64,000 nt of DNA from Paenibacillus sp. YPG26 (GCF_023704175.1 NZ_CP084530.1:1882001-1946000), one strand, 5' to 3'. Counted from the stretch's first letter, positions 52,995-62,483 are shown. Notes: a model not told the origin generated them from the letters alone. Numbers and translations are program-made.

Positions 52995-53537
52995 TTAAGC
53001 CTTCTGGAAGTTAGGATCTTCATAGGGATGAGCGATCCAGCCATTCTCCTCTACGAACAGACGAATGGCCACAACCTTGCGGTTGTCAGTCAGGGTGAAA
53101 AAGTGTACCGTGTTCTCTGGAACCGAGATCAGATCGCCTGGCAGCAGGTTAACATCAAAGTAACCTATTTCGTCCGATCCTTTGATCACGAAGGTTCCCG
53201 CACCACCAACGATGGCACGAATCTCATCTTCGGTATGTGTGTGAATCTGTTCGAACTTAGCTAGCAGTTCTTCAATATTGGGAGTCGCTTCCGATAGCGT
53301 GATAACATCCCAAGTGCGGTAGCCGCGGCGTGCAACCAAGTCTTGAATCTCCGTATCGAATGTAGCAAGCACTTCCGCTTTCTGCTCATCAGTAAGAGTG
53401 AAATTCTCCTGCAAATGGGCTGGCAGCTTGCTGATATCCCAGTGTTCATAAATTACTTCAAATTGATTTAGGAAATTGCGAACATTCTCTTCGCCTGAAA
53501 TAATTTCGTTCGTTTTTCTAATTCTTATTTCCGCCAT
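52995..53537 (-). CDS. mtnD: Acireductone dioxygenase MtnD
   Basis: Cupin enzyme of the methionine salvage pathway, oxidising acireductone to the keto precursor of methionine. The 180-residue protein has the metal ligands His99, His101 and Glu105 (IHTHTEDE) and His145 (NTVHFF). The ATG follows AAAGGGGAG. Other salvage genes are not adjacent. It diverges from metH, so two ways of making methionine meet here. No SAM (S-box) riboswitch is visible in the 193-bp intergenic region. Confidence 0.92.
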   Translation of the reverse strand: MAEIRIRKTNEIISGEENVRNFLNQFEVIYEHWDISKLPAHLQENFTLTDEQKAEVLATFDTEIQDLVARRGYRTWDVITLSEATPNIEELLAKFEQIHTHTEDEIRAIVGGAGTFVIKGSDEIGYFDVNLLPGDLISVPENTVHFFTLTDNRKVVAIRLFVEENGWIAHPYEDPNFQKA

Positions 53538-53730
53538 GGGATTACTCCCCTTTCATTGATATATAGTTAGGATTATAAACGATTACAGAGGGCGTGTCGA
53601 CCCCTTATTTGGAAGGATGTCCTTAGATAAACAAGCGTTTTCATAGACACGGAAATGAATCCAATGCCTTTCCTAAAGCGTTTGATTCTGCTAAACTTAA
53701 CTTTAGCGTTTTACAGGGGGGAATGAAATC

Positions 53731-56700
53731 TTGATTAAGCCAAGTCTGCAATCCAGAATGAGAGACAAAATATTGATTCTTGACGGGGCCATGGGAACCA
53801 TGATTCAGCAAGAAGAGCTAAAACCCGAAGATTTCGGTGGAGAAGAGCTTGATGGTTGTAACGAGATGCTGGTTCTCACCCGTCCGGATGTAATCTCCCG
53901 AATTCATGAGAAATACCTTGAAGCGGGAGCCGACTTAATTGAGACTAATACTTTCGGGGCAGCCTCTGTTGTTCTGGCCGAATATGATATCCAAGATAAA
54001 GCCCGCGAGATTAACCTGGCAGCGGCCAAGCTAGCGGTTGATGCGGTTAATAAATACTCTACGCCTGAACACCCGCGTTATGCGGTGGGGGCTATGGGGC
54101 CAACGACCAAGACACTGTCCGTAACCGGCGGTGTGACTTTTGACGAGCTAATTGAAAGTTATGAAGAGCAGGCGGTGGCTCTGATTGAAGCTGGCGTAGA
54201 TGCCATGCTGCTAGAGACATCCCAGGATACCTTGAATGTGAAGGCGGGAAGCATCGCTATACGTCGTGCATATGAGACTACGGGCATCACTCTGCCCCTA
54301 ATGATCTCAGGAACGATCGAGCCGATGGGAACTACGCTTGCCGGACAGAACATAGAGGCGTTCTATGTCTCGCTTGAGCACTTGAATCCCGTCTCGGTGG
54401 GGCTTAACTGTGCCACGGGGCCAGAGTTCATGCGTGATCATATTCGTACCCTATCGGATATGGCGAGCACAGCCATCAGCTGTTATCCGAACGCGGGTCT
54501 GCCCGATGAGAACGGCAATTATCATGAATCTCCGGACTCTCTTGCTGCGAAAATGGCGGCTTTTGCCGAGAAAGGCTGGCTCAACATTGCGGGCGGCTGC
54601 TGCGGTACGACACCCGAGCATATCTATGCCATGTCTGAGAAAATGAAGCAGTACGAGCCTCGCCAAATGGATGAGGTATCCCATCCGCCGGCGATTTCCG
54701 GAATTGAACCTGTGTATATTGAATCGGATAACCGGCCTTACATGATTGGTGAGAGAACGAACGTTCTAGGTTCTAGAAAGTTCAAACGCCTAATTGTTGA
54801 AGGGAAGTACGAGGAGGCATCTGAAATTGCCCGTGCCCAGGTCAAAGGCGGTGCCCAGGTTATCGACGTCTGCGTACAGGATCCGGACCGCGACGAGACC
54901 GAGGACATTAAGAAGTTTCTGGAACTGGTAGTCAAAAAAGTAAAGGTGCCCCTGATGATCGATACCACCGATCCGGCTGTCATCGATCTCGCACTTAAAT
55001 ATTGTCAAGGCAAGTCAATAATTAACTCTATTAACCTTGAAGATGGTGAAGAGAAGTTCGAGCAGGTTACGCCTATTATTCATAAATATGGGGCTGCAAT
55101 CGTAGTTGGTACAATTGATGAGCGCGGACAAGCCATCACGAGAGAAGACAAGCTGGAAGTTGCTGTACGATCGCATGATCTGCTTGTTAACAAATATGGT
55201 CTTCAAGCCGAAGATATCATATTTGATCCGCTTGTATTCCCGGTCGGAACAGGGGACGAGCAGTATATCGGCTCTGCTAAGGAGACGATTGAGGGAATTC
55301 GTCTGATCAAGGAGGCTCTACCTGCCTGCCATACTGTGCTCGGAATTAGTAATGTGTCCTTCGGTCTTCCAGAAGCCGGACGTGAAGTTCTGAACTCGGT
55401 ATTCTTGTATGAATGCACCAAGGCGGGCCTGGATTATGCAATCGTGAATACGGAGAAGGTGGAACGATATGCTTCCATTCCTGAAGAGGAACGCAAGCTC
55501 GCCGAAGATCTCATTTATGATACTAATGATCAGACACTCGCTTCCTTTGTTGCAGCCTTCCGGAACAAGAAGGTTGAGAAGAAGGAGAAGATCAGCAATC
55601 TGTCGCTTGAAGAGAGACTCGCCTCTTATGTGGTGGAAGGAACTAAGGAAGGGCTGATTCCCGATCTGGAGCAGGCACTTGGCAGCTACACGGCCTTGGA
55701 GGTAATTAACGGGCCTCTTATGGCGGGAATGGAAGAGGTAGGACGCCTCTTCAATAACAATGAACTGATCGTTGCCGAGGTGCTTCAGAGCGCTGAGGTG
55801 ATGAAGGCCTCTGTAGCTTATCTGGAGCCCTTCATGGAGAAGAATGAGTCCTCAGTTAAAGGGCGGATTATGCTTGCGACGGTGAAGGGCGATGTTCACG
55901 ATATCGGAAAGAATTTGGTCGAGATCATCCTTTCCAACAACGGTTATGACATTGTCAATTTGGGTATAAAAGTACCACCGGAGCGTATAATCGAAGCTTT
56001 CCGGGAGCAGAAAGCCGATGCTATTGGTCTATCTGGACTTCTGGTTAAATCTGCTCAGCAGATGGTATCCACTGCCCAGGATCTGCGTAACGCCGGAATC
56101 GATGTGCCGATTATGGTGGGCGGTGCCGCCCTAACCCGGAAGTTCACCAAGACCCGCATCCGGCCTGAGTACAACGGGCTTGTAGTCTATGCGAAGGACG
56201 CCATGGACGGGCTGGACCTGGCTAACAAGCTGATGGATCCGAATTCCAGAGAGAAAATGCGCCTGGATTTTGAAGCAGAGAAAGAAGCAGGCGAGCAGGA
56301 AGTAGTTAAGACGGTTCTGCCTGAACTTACCCGCGCTGTCCGTTCCAATATCTCGCAAGATGCACCTGTATATTTGCCGCCAGATCTGGATCGTCATGTG
56401 ATCAGGAATTATCCAATCAATCACATTATTCCCTATGTGAACATGCAGATGCTTTTGGGGCACCACCTTGGTTTGAGAGGCTCAGTAGAGCAGCTGCTCG
56501 CTTCCAAAGACCCTAAAGCAGTAGATCTCAAAGAAAAAGTGGATCAAGTCCTTCATGAAGCAGTGACCAATGAGATTATTCAAGCACATGCTTTATACCG
56601 TTTCTACCCGGCTCAATCCAGTGGGAATGATATTTTGATCTATGATCCTGAAGATCACACGAAAGTGCTTAAGACCTTCAGCTTCCCACGCCAGCGAGTG

Positions 56701-57171
56701 GAGCCGCACTTGTGCTTGTCTGACTATTTAAAGACTGTCGAGAGCGGCATAATGGATTACGTCGGCTTTTTGGTGGTGACTGCTGGCCACGGAGTAAGGG
56801 ATCTGGCTGAGGAATGGAAGAACAAAGGCGATTACCTTCGTTCTCACGTGGTTCAAGCAACCGCACTTGAAATTGCTGAAGGTCTTGCAGAGCGGGTTCA
56901 CCATATCATGAGAGACAGCTGGGGCTTCCCGGATCCAGCCGATATGACAATGAAGCAGCGTCACGGCGCAAGATATCAGGGCATTCGGGTCTCCTTCGGG
57001 TATCCTGCTTGTCCAGATCTTGAGCTGCAGGAGCCGTTGTTCGAACTGCTTAAGCCCCAAGATATAGGGGTTGAGCTTACAGAAGGGTTCATGATGGAGC
57101 CGGAGGCATCTGTCTCTGCACTCGTATTCGCCCATCCCGAAGCACAATATTTCAATGTAGAGAAAGCTTAA
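53731..57171 (+). CDS. metH: Cobalamin-dependent methionine synthase MetH
   Basis: Transfers methyl from methyltetrahydrofolate to homocysteine using B12. At 1146 residues all modules are present: homocysteine domain (about 1-320, zinc site GGCCGTTPEH near 290), pterin domain (about 330-620), cobalamin cap and binding domain (DVHDIGKNLVEI near 721, with GLSGLLVKS), and C-terminal SAM-activation domain (about 880-1146, with RYQGIRVSFGYPACPD). The TTG start follows AGGGGGGA. It is monocistronic with a terminator after it. Confidence 0.97.
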   Translation: MIKPSLQSRMRDKILILDGAMGTMIQQEELKPEDFGGEELDGCNEMLVLTRPDVISRIHEKYLEAGADLIETNTFGAASVVLAEYDIQDKAREINLAAAKLAVDAVNKYSTPEHPRYAVGAMGPTTKTLSVTGGVTFDELIESYEEQAVALIEAGVDAMLLETSQDTLNVKAGSIAIRRAYETTGITLPLMISGTIEPMGTTLAGQNIEAFYVSLEHLNPVSVGLNCATGPEFMRDHIRTLSDMASTAISCYPNAGLPDENGNYHESPDSLAAKMAAFAEKGWLNIAGGCCGTTPEHIYAMSEKMKQYEPRQMDEVSHPPAISGIEPVYIESDNRPYMIGERTNVLGSRKFKRLIVEGKYEEASEIARAQVKGGAQVIDVCVQDPDRDETEDIKKFLELVVKKVKVPLMIDTTDPAVIDLALKYCQGKSIINSINLEDGEEKFEQVTPIIHKYGAAIVVGTIDERGQAITREDKLEVAVRSHDLLVNKYGLQAEDIIFDPLVFPVGTGDEQYIGSAKETIEGIRLIKEALPACHTVLGISNVSFGLPEAGREVLNSVFLYECTKAGLDYAIVNTEKVERYASIPEEERKLAEDLIYDTNDQTLASFVAAFRNKKVEKKEKISNLSLEERLASYVVEGTKEGLIPDLEQALGSYTALEVINGPLMAGMEEVGRLFNNNELIVAEVLQSAEVMKASVAYLEPFMEKNESSVKGRIMLATVKGDVHDIGKNLVEIILSNNGYDIVNLGIKVPPERIIEAFREQKADAIGLSGLLVKSAQQMVSTAQDLRNAGIDVPIMVGGAALTRKFTKTRIRPEYNGLVVYAKDAMDGLDLANKLMDPNSREKMRLDFEAEKEAGEQEVVKTVLPELTRAVRSNISQDAPVYLPPDLDRHVIRNYPINHIIPYVNMQMLLGHHLGLRGSVEQLLASKDPKAVDLKEKVDQVLHEAVTNEIIQAHALYRFYPAQSSGNDILIYDPEDHTKVLKTFSFPRQRVEPHLCLSDYLKTVESGIMDYVGFLVVTAGHGVRDLAEEWKNKGDYLRSHVVQATALEIAEGLAERVHHIMRDSWGFPDPADMTMKQRHGARYQGIRVSFGYPACPDLELQEPLFELLKPQDIGVELTEGFMMEPEASVSALVFAHPEAQYFNVEKA

Positions 57172-57194
57172 GCTGCACTAGTATAAAGATTGCT

Positions 57195-57227
57195 GCAAAA
57201 ATCCTCCGGGTAACGGGGGATTTTTGC
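57195..57227 (+). terminator. Terminator after metH
   Basis: A 14-bp stem (57195-57208 with 57214-57227, one mismatch or wobble) whose distal arm contains the T run. Confidence 0.8.
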
Positions 57228-57268
57228 TAATTTGTAACTAACCAAGAATGCGGAAGAAGGTTGAGAAG

Positions 57269-58213
57269 ATGGAACTCTACTTTATGGGAACCAACGCAGG
57301 TGTTCCTTCCCTGCAGCGTAATGTCACTTCCTTGGCCCTGCGAATGTACGAAGAGAGAAGATCATTCTGGCTCTTCGATTGTGGGGAAGGGACACAGCAT
57401 CAAGTGCTGCGTTCACCGCTTAAGCTGAGCAAGCTGGAGAAAATTTTCATTACGCATCTGCATGGAGATCATTTATTTGGTCTTCCGGGTCTGTTATCAA
57501 GCCGCTCCTATCAAGGAGGGGACACTCCACTTGTCTTGTATGGCCCGAAAGGGCTTGAACAATATGTAAGAATGTCACTGGGCATTAGTGAGTCACATAT
57601 TAATTATGAGCTGATTGTAAAGGAGCATAACGGGGGCCTTATTTTTGAGGATGATTCTATTCGTGTAGAGTCCGCACTGTTGGAGCACCGAATAGACAGC
57701 TATGGTTACCGTGTTACGGAGCTTGATAAGCCAGGCCGACTCGACTTTGAGGCACTTGCGAAGCTCGGAGTCAAGCCAGGGCCACTGTATGGAAAGCTCA
57801 AAAGGGGAGAGAGCATAGAGTCAGAATCGGGAACGGTTCATGCCAAAGATGTACTAGGTGTACCCAAAAAGGGAAGGGTCGTGACCATTCTTGGGGATAC
57901 TAGACCTTGTAGTGCCGGAATCCAGCTAGCCAGAAATGCGGATGTGCTGGTCCATGAGGCTACATTCTCACATGAAATGGTTGAGACCGCATACAACTAT
58001 TATCATAGTACAGCTGTTCAGGCGGCTGAGACGGCTTTGGCTGCGCAAGCCAGACAACTTGTTCTTACTCACTTCAGTTCCCGCTACAAGGACGATGAGC
58101 AGCTTGAGGTGCTGCTTGAAGAAGCAAGTACAGTATTCCCGAATACAAGGCTCGCGAAAGAACATGAGCTTGTGCCGGTATGGCGGAGTGAGCAGCGTGA
58201 ACAGGAAATATAG
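57269..58213 (+). CDS. rnz: Ribonuclease Z
   Basis: Endonuclease that matures tRNA 3' ends. The 314-residue metallo-beta-lactamase-fold protein starts MELYFMGTNAGVPSLQRNVT, has the zinc motif THLHGDHLFGLPG near 60-72, and later ILGDTRPC, VHEATFSHE and LTHFSSRY (His ligands). The central exosite arm is present (about 150-185). The start at 57269 follows AAGGTTGAGAAG; a 7-codon longer form from 57248 is possible. Confidence 0.94.
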   Translation: MELYFMGTNAGVPSLQRNVTSLALRMYEERRSFWLFDCGEGTQHQVLRSPLKLSKLEKIFITHLHGDHLFGLPGLLSSRSYQGGDTPLVLYGPKGLEQYVRMSLGISESHINYELIVKEHNGGLIFEDDSIRVESALLEHRIDSYGYRVTELDKPGRLDFEALAKLGVKPGPLYGKLKRGESIESESGTVHAKDVLGVPKKGRVVTILGDTRPCSAGIQLARNADVLVHEATFSHEMVETAYNYYHSTAVQAAETALAAQARQLVLTHFSSRYKDDEQLEVLLEEASTVFPNTRLAKEHELVPVWRSEQREQEI

Positions 58214-58402
58214 ATGAATTATTTTCCGGGAAAGCGCAGGAAATGACACTGGGCTGCAAAGTTTTTCTTCTTCTAAAAATATACGGTATCAGCCTTCGAT
58301 AGAGTTCGACGCAAATGTGTACTATTTCTGGCGAGTGGCGGGATTAATGAATTTGCCCGCACCGCTGCTTTCTTTTACAATGGGAATAGTAATGGGAAGA
58401 AG
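58214..58402. other. 189-bp intergenic region before the phosphatase-repair operon
   Basis: No gene is visible. TTGCCC (58352) and TACAAT (58376), 18 bp apart, could be a promoter for the genes that follow. No T-run hairpin for rnz was found. Confidence 0.35.
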
Positions 58403-59212
58403 ATGAGGGAGAGAACAGATTTGAATGAGGCCTGGAAAGCTTTTTTAATTGATTTGGATGGAACTCTGTATCATGGAACACATATGATTCCTGGGGCAGA
58501 TGAGCTGATACGCCGGCTAAATGAGAAGGGAATTCCTCTACTATTTGTCACGAACAATTCATCGCGCACGCCTGAGGATGTAGCTGTGCATTTAGAACAT
58601 ATGGGAATTGCGGCAGAGCCAGATCAGGTGTGTACATCGGCCGTGGCGGCCGCGCAGTATATTGCAGAGATCGCTCCAGGCTGCCGTGTGGCTGCTATAG
58701 GGGAAAAGGGACTGCTAACTGCTCTGGACCAGGCGGGATTACAGCTTACCCACGACCAGCCTGATTATGTGGTTCAAGGTATTGACCGTGCATTTACATA
58801 TGATAAGTTGACAGAGGCTGCACGCTGGATATTTGGCGGTGCACAGTATATTTTGACGAATCCGGATCTGCTGCTGCCATCGCAGGACGGATTGCTTCCA
58901 GGAGCAGGGACTCTGTCGGCTGCAATCAGAGCAGCAACAGGTGCTGAGCCAGTAGTGATCGGCAAGCCTTCAGGCATATTGATGAAATTTGCAACAGATC
59001 GACTTGGACTGCGCGCTCAGGATGTGGCCGTTATCGGGGATAATATGCTTACAGATATTACTGCCGGTGTAAATGCCGGCTGCGGGACTATCTTAACCTT
59101 AACAGGAGTTACGACAGCTGAGAATCTGGATACCTTTCTGGCAAGTACGGGTGTGAAGCCGGATATGATATGTTCAGATCTCCATGAGCTCACACAGTTA
59201 ATCACAAGATGA
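58403..59212 (+). CDS. HAD-IIA phosphatase (NagD/YutF-like, TIGR01457 type)
   Basis: A 269-residue phosphatase with a C2 cap. Motif I FLIDLDGTLYHG near 14-25, motif II FVTNNSSRTP near 48-57, Lys in VIGKPSGI near 191, motif IV AVIGDNMLTDITAG near 212-225. B. subtilis YutF and NagD-type enzymes act on small phosphates such as p-nitrophenyl phosphate in vitro. GGGAAGAAG precedes the ATG. It is first in a run of five closely spaced genes, with 26 bp to the glycosylase start. Confidence 0.88.
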   Translation: MRERTDLNEAWKAFLIDLDGTLYHGTHMIPGADELIRRLNEKGIPLLFVTNNSSRTPEDVAVHLEHMGIAAEPDQVCTSAVAAAQYIAEIAPGCRVAAIGEKGLLTALDQAGLQLTHDQPDYVVQGIDRAFTYDKLTEAARWIFGGAQYILTNPDLLLPSQDGLLPGAGTLSAAIRAATGAEPVVIGKPSGILMKFATDRLGLRAQDVAVIGDNMLTDITAGVNAGCGTILTLTGVTTAENLDTFLASTGVKPDMICSDLHELTQLITR

Positions 59213-59238
59213 GATTGATGACGAAGGGAAGATGCATT

Positions 59239-60054
59239 ATGCCGGAGCTTCCGGAGATGGACAATTACCGAATATTACTATCCCAGCTTATTCTTGACCG
59301 TCCCATCACACAGGTCGTGATTAACAGGGATAAATCAATTAATAAAGAACGAAATGTCTTCATCCAGGAGGTTACTGGGCGCCGTATTATCTTCATCGAG
59401 CGGCGCGGCAAGCATCTTCTATTCCATCTAGACAGCGGCCGCCGCCTGCTGCTGCATCTCATGCTGGGTGGATTGCTGTATCTTGGAACCGAAGAGGATA
59501 AACCTAATCGCAGTACCCAAGTGGAGCTTAGCTTTGGAGAGCAGACGTTGTATTTTATAGGTCTCCGTCTGGGTTATCTGCATCTGTATAGCGCCAAGGA
59601 GACGGATGAGTTCTTGGCAGATCTGGGTCCTGAGCTGATGGACAGGAGAATGGATCAGGACAAATTCATTCAGTTGTTCAGCAGACGGCGCGGCGCGCTC
59701 AAAAGTACGCTTGTGAACCAGCATGTCATTGCGGGAATTGGGAACTGCTATGCGGATGAAATAGCTTTTGAAGCTGAACTCAGGCCATCTGCCAAAATTC
59801 AGAATCTGTCCGGAGAGGATCTGGCGAGGATCTATCATGCGGCTAGGAAAGTATTTCATCATGCTACAGAGCATGGGGGCTACATGGAGCTTCCCTTAAC
59901 TCATGAGGATAAACTCACCGGGGGATTTAATGAATTATGCCGGGTCTATGACCGGGAAGGGGAACCTTGTATCCGCTGCGACGGAGTAATCGAGAAAAGC
60001 GAGATTGGCGGTAGAAAAGTGTTCTACTGTCCGACATGTCAGCATGACAAGTAA
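59239..60054 (+). CDS. Fpg/Nei-family DNA glycosylase/AP lyase
   Basis: Base-excision repair enzyme, 271 residues. After Met removal the N-terminus is PELPE (catalytic Pro1, Glu2). The conserved Lys of RRGKHLLF, the H2TH region GIGNCYADEIAF near 172, and a C-terminal zinc finger (CIRC … YCPTC) with GGRKVF are present. It is a divergent member rather than clear MutM: residues after PELPE (MDNYRILL) differ from the usual VET.R.L. Start at 59239, after GAAGGGAAG. The end overlaps the next gene by 11 bp. Confidence 0.85.
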   Translation: MPELPEMDNYRILLSQLILDRPITQVVINRDKSINKERNVFIQEVTGRRIIFIERRGKHLLFHLDSGRRLLLHLMLGGLLYLGTEEDKPNRSTQVELSFGEQTLYFIGLRLGYLHLYSAKETDEFLADLGPELMDRRMDQDKFIQLFSRRRGALKSTLVNQHVIAGIGNCYADEIAFEAELRPSAKIQNLSGEDLARIYHAARKVFHHATEHGGYMELPLTHEDKLTGGFNELCRVYDREGEPCIRCDGVIEKSEIGGRKVFYCPTCQHDK

Positions 60055-60898
60055 GATCAAGATTGGCGGTCATCTTAGCATTCGCAGAGGTTACTATCAG
60101 GCTGCACAAGCAGCATCTGCCATGAATGCCGGCGCGTTTCAATATTTTCCAAAGAATCCACGGAGCTTGACCATTAAGCAGTATGACGCCCGGGACGCTG
60201 AGAGATGCAGGCAGTGGTGCAATGACAATGGGATAGTCTCTGTCGGTCATTCTCCGTACCCTAGCAATCTGGCTGTTAATTCGGAAGACGAACCCGCGGT
60301 GTATCGTAAAATTGTGGATTCCTTGCGCAATGATCTTGAGATTGCTGAGGCGTGCGGGTCGCTCGGGATAGTTGTTCATTTTGGCACATATAAGGCGGGT
60401 AACCCCTTACAGGGATATAAAAATGTTATACAATGTATTAACGAGATACTAAGCGGCTGGCAAGGGAATGCCAAGCTGCTCATTGAGAATCAGGCTGGCG
60501 ATCATGGAGACATGGGCATGACGATGGAGGAAATGGTTCAAATCCGCAAATTATGCGAGGCCCCCGAACATATCGGCTTTTGCCTGGATACCTGCCATGC
60601 ATTTGGCGCGGGAATATGGGGCGGAGCCGAGGATGATTCATTCGCAGCCAAAGGGAGAGAACTGGAATTCTGGGATCACGTGGTCGCTGTACATCTAAAT
60701 GACTCCAAATATCCTTTTGGCTCACGAAAGGACCGGCATGAGCGGGTTGGCCAGGGCTTCATCGGTGAGACAGGGTTCCGTAAGCTGATTGCGATCGAAG
60801 AAATTAAAGATAAAGCCTTCATCTTCGAAAGCGAAACAGGGGATGATGGTACATACACATGGGATATGGAGCTGGTAAGACGTTGGTCTGAAGCTTAG
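60044..60898 (+). CDS. Endonuclease IV (Nfo)-like AP endonuclease
   Basis: A 284-residue TIM-barrel protein of the AP endonuclease 2 family. All nine metal-ligand positions of endonuclease IV can be matched: HSPY, HFGT, IENQ, LDTCH (Asp and His), HLND, DRHE (Asp and His) and FESETG. FQYFPKNPRS and GSRKDRHERVGQG are also characteristic. ATG at 60044 lies within the glycosylase gene, so the enzyme that makes AP sites and the one that cuts them are translationally coupled. It is shorter and more divergent than classic Nfo. Confidence 0.88.
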   Translation: MTSKIKIGGHLSIRRGYYQAAQAASAMNAGAFQYFPKNPRSLTIKQYDARDAERCRQWCNDNGIVSVGHSPYPSNLAVNSEDEPAVYRKIVDSLRNDLEIAEACGSLGIVVHFGTYKAGNPLQGYKNVIQCINEILSGWQGNAKLLIENQAGDHGDMGMTMEEMVQIRKLCEAPEHIGFCLDTCHAFGAGIWGGAEDDSFAAKGRELEFWDHVVAVHLNDSKYPFGSRKDRHERVGQGFIGETGFRKLIAIEEIKDKAFIFESETGDDGTYTWDMELVRRWSEA

Positions 60899-60931
60899 CT
60901 GATTACGCATCTGGGGAAAGGAAGAACAAAT

Positions 60932-61282
60932 GTGATCCACTTGTATATGGATGATATGCGGCGTTGTCCTGCGGGTTTCACCTTGGTACGAACAGGCCAG
61001 GAGTGTCTTGAAGTACTGCGTACAACTCAGGTTGATATCCTTTCACTCGATTACGATATGGGACCTGAGGGAATGACTGGTGGTGAGGTAGCGGCTGTTA
61101 TGGCTAACGAGGGCTTGTTCGCTAGAGAAATCTATCTCCACACCTCCAGTCTGCAGGGAAAAATGAGCATGTACGAAACACTGTACACTTGCAAGCCTGA
61201 GGATGTCATTCTTCATAATGGTCCTATACCTTTTGACCGTCTGGATGAGATCGCTGATCAAGCAGCCAAGAAGACAAAATAA
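60932..61282 (+). CDS. Cyclic-phosphate processing receiver-domain (cREC) protein
   Basis: A 116-residue single-domain protein. MIHLYMDDMRRCPAGFTLVR near 1-20 and VDILSLDYDMG near 37-47 are typical of the receiver-like fold predicted to process cyclic phosphates (IxLxLDDxRxxPxGw and the D.G pattern), with HTSS near 71. GTG start after GGGGAAAGGAAG. Family function rests on computational prediction of RNA-end processing. Here it sits between an AP endonuclease and an RNA methyltransferase. Confidence 0.72.
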   Translation: MIHLYMDDMRRCPAGFTLVRTGQECLEVLRTTQVDILSLDYDMGPEGMTGGEVAAVMANEGLFAREIYLHTSSLQGKMSMYETLYTCKPEDVILHNGPIPFDRLDEIADQAAKKTK

Positions 61283-61330
61283 GCAGCGGCGTCTGTTACG
61301 CAAGTGCATTTTACTGGAGGTTAAGAGCTT

Positions 61331-62395
61331 TTGAATAGTCAAGACGAGTTAGAGAACGTAATACCTGGCGTGTCATCACGATTTATTTGCACGGCCAATC
61401 ATGGGTTCGCCCCCTATGCCCAGGAGGAGTTAAGAAGAAAGTTTGGTTCTGTGAAAAGCACGGTTATCGTGCCGGGCGAGGTCTTCCTTGGAACACTGGA
61501 AGTATCCAGCCAAGAGGCGATTGAGAGGCTGCGCGTGGAGCAGCCTATCTTTCTAAGGCATATATTCCCGGTCCAGTACCAAATCGGCATTGTCGGCGGG
61601 GACAAAGAGAATGCTATGCTTCAATTAACTTCCTGTCTCAGGCATCTGCCAGAGCTGCGGGGGACACAGGTGACGGTTCAAGCACGCAAGGCCAGTCAAG
61701 ATTCCTGGGAAGGGACTTCTACGGATCTGAAAGATGCGATTCAGGTGGGTCTTAATGAGTTTGTGCACGAATTTGTGGTAAAGGATGCGGAGCTGGTGGT
61801 CTCAGTTTTGGCTACAGACAAAGCTCTATATGCAGGCATTTCTTCTCCTAAAGACAATTTGTCGGATTGGAACGGTGGAGCTGTCAGATTTCAGAAGGAA
61901 GACAGTCAGATTTCCAGAGCCAAATTCAAGCTGTTGGAAGCTGAGCGTGTATTCGGGATTGATTTCAGCTCATTCACTGAAGCGCTTGATATTGGAGCCG
62001 CACCGGGAGGATGGACCTCGTTTCTGCTTGAAAGAGGCCTTCGGGTTACCGCAGTTGATCCTGCCAAGATGCATCCCTCATTGATGAGTTCGGACAGACT
62101 AACATATTTGAACAGGAATGCAGACAGTGTTAAATTTCGGGAAGAACAATTCGATTTGTTAGTATGTGACATGAGCTGGAGTCCTAAACTAACCGCTAAG
62201 CTGGTTACTGGTCTGCTGTACAGCCTAGTTCCTGGAGGAACAGCAATTGTTACTGTAAAGCTCTTGAGCAAGAAGCCGCTTGCGCTAATCAGAGAAGTAA
62301 TGGACACGTTTGATAGGGCAAATATGCAGATCCAGAGAGCAAAGCAGCTGTTCCATAATCGCGATGAAATTACACTATATATGATTAAATATTAA
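61331..62395 (+). CDS. THUMP-FtsJ RNA methyltransferase (RlmM-like)
   Basis: A 354-residue 2'-O-methyltransferase-like protein. Residues about 15-165 look like a THUMP RNA-binding region; the Rossmann domain has motif I LDIGAAPGGWTSFLLERG near 220, VCDMSW near 279 and the catalytic-lysine strand VTVKLLSKKP near 313. Lys (KFKLLEAE), Asp (CDMSW) and Lys (VTVKL) match the K-D-K of RlmM and FtsJ. TTG start with TGGAGG 9 nt upstream. The substrate is likely rRNA, by analogy with RlmM. Confidence 0.82.
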   Translation: MNSQDELENVIPGVSSRFICTANHGFAPYAQEELRRKFGSVKSTVIVPGEVFLGTLEVSSQEAIERLRVEQPIFLRHIFPVQYQIGIVGGDKENAMLQLTSCLRHLPELRGTQVTVQARKASQDSWEGTSTDLKDAIQVGLNEFVHEFVVKDAELVVSVLATDKALYAGISSPKDNLSDWNGGAVRFQKEDSQISRAKFKLLEAERVFGIDFSSFTEALDIGAAPGGWTSFLLERGLRVTAVDPAKMHPSLMSSDRLTYLNRNADSVKFREEQFDLLVCDMSWSPKLTAKLVTGLLYSLVPGGTAIVTVKLLSKKPLALIREVMDTFDRANMQIQRAKQLFHNRDEITLYMIKY

Positions 62396-62427
62396 TGTCG
62401 TTAACTATTATTTTGTAAAATTTGCAC

Positions 62428-62456
62428 TTTACTTAACGGCTTAGGTGTTCTATACT
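62428..62456 (+). promoter_or_regulatory. Sigma-A-like promoter before the kinase gene
   Basis: TTTACT (62428-62433), 17-bp spacer, TATACT (62451-62456). Transcription would start near 62463, giving a leader of about 120 nt that contains the hairpin below. Confidence 0.5.
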
Positions 62457-62483
62457 GATTCCAATATTATACAGTGACCACTT

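Noticed and set aside
53538..53730. SAM or cobalamin riboswitch before metH or mtnD
   Set aside because: None of the conserved core sequences or a terminator/antiterminator pair can be found.
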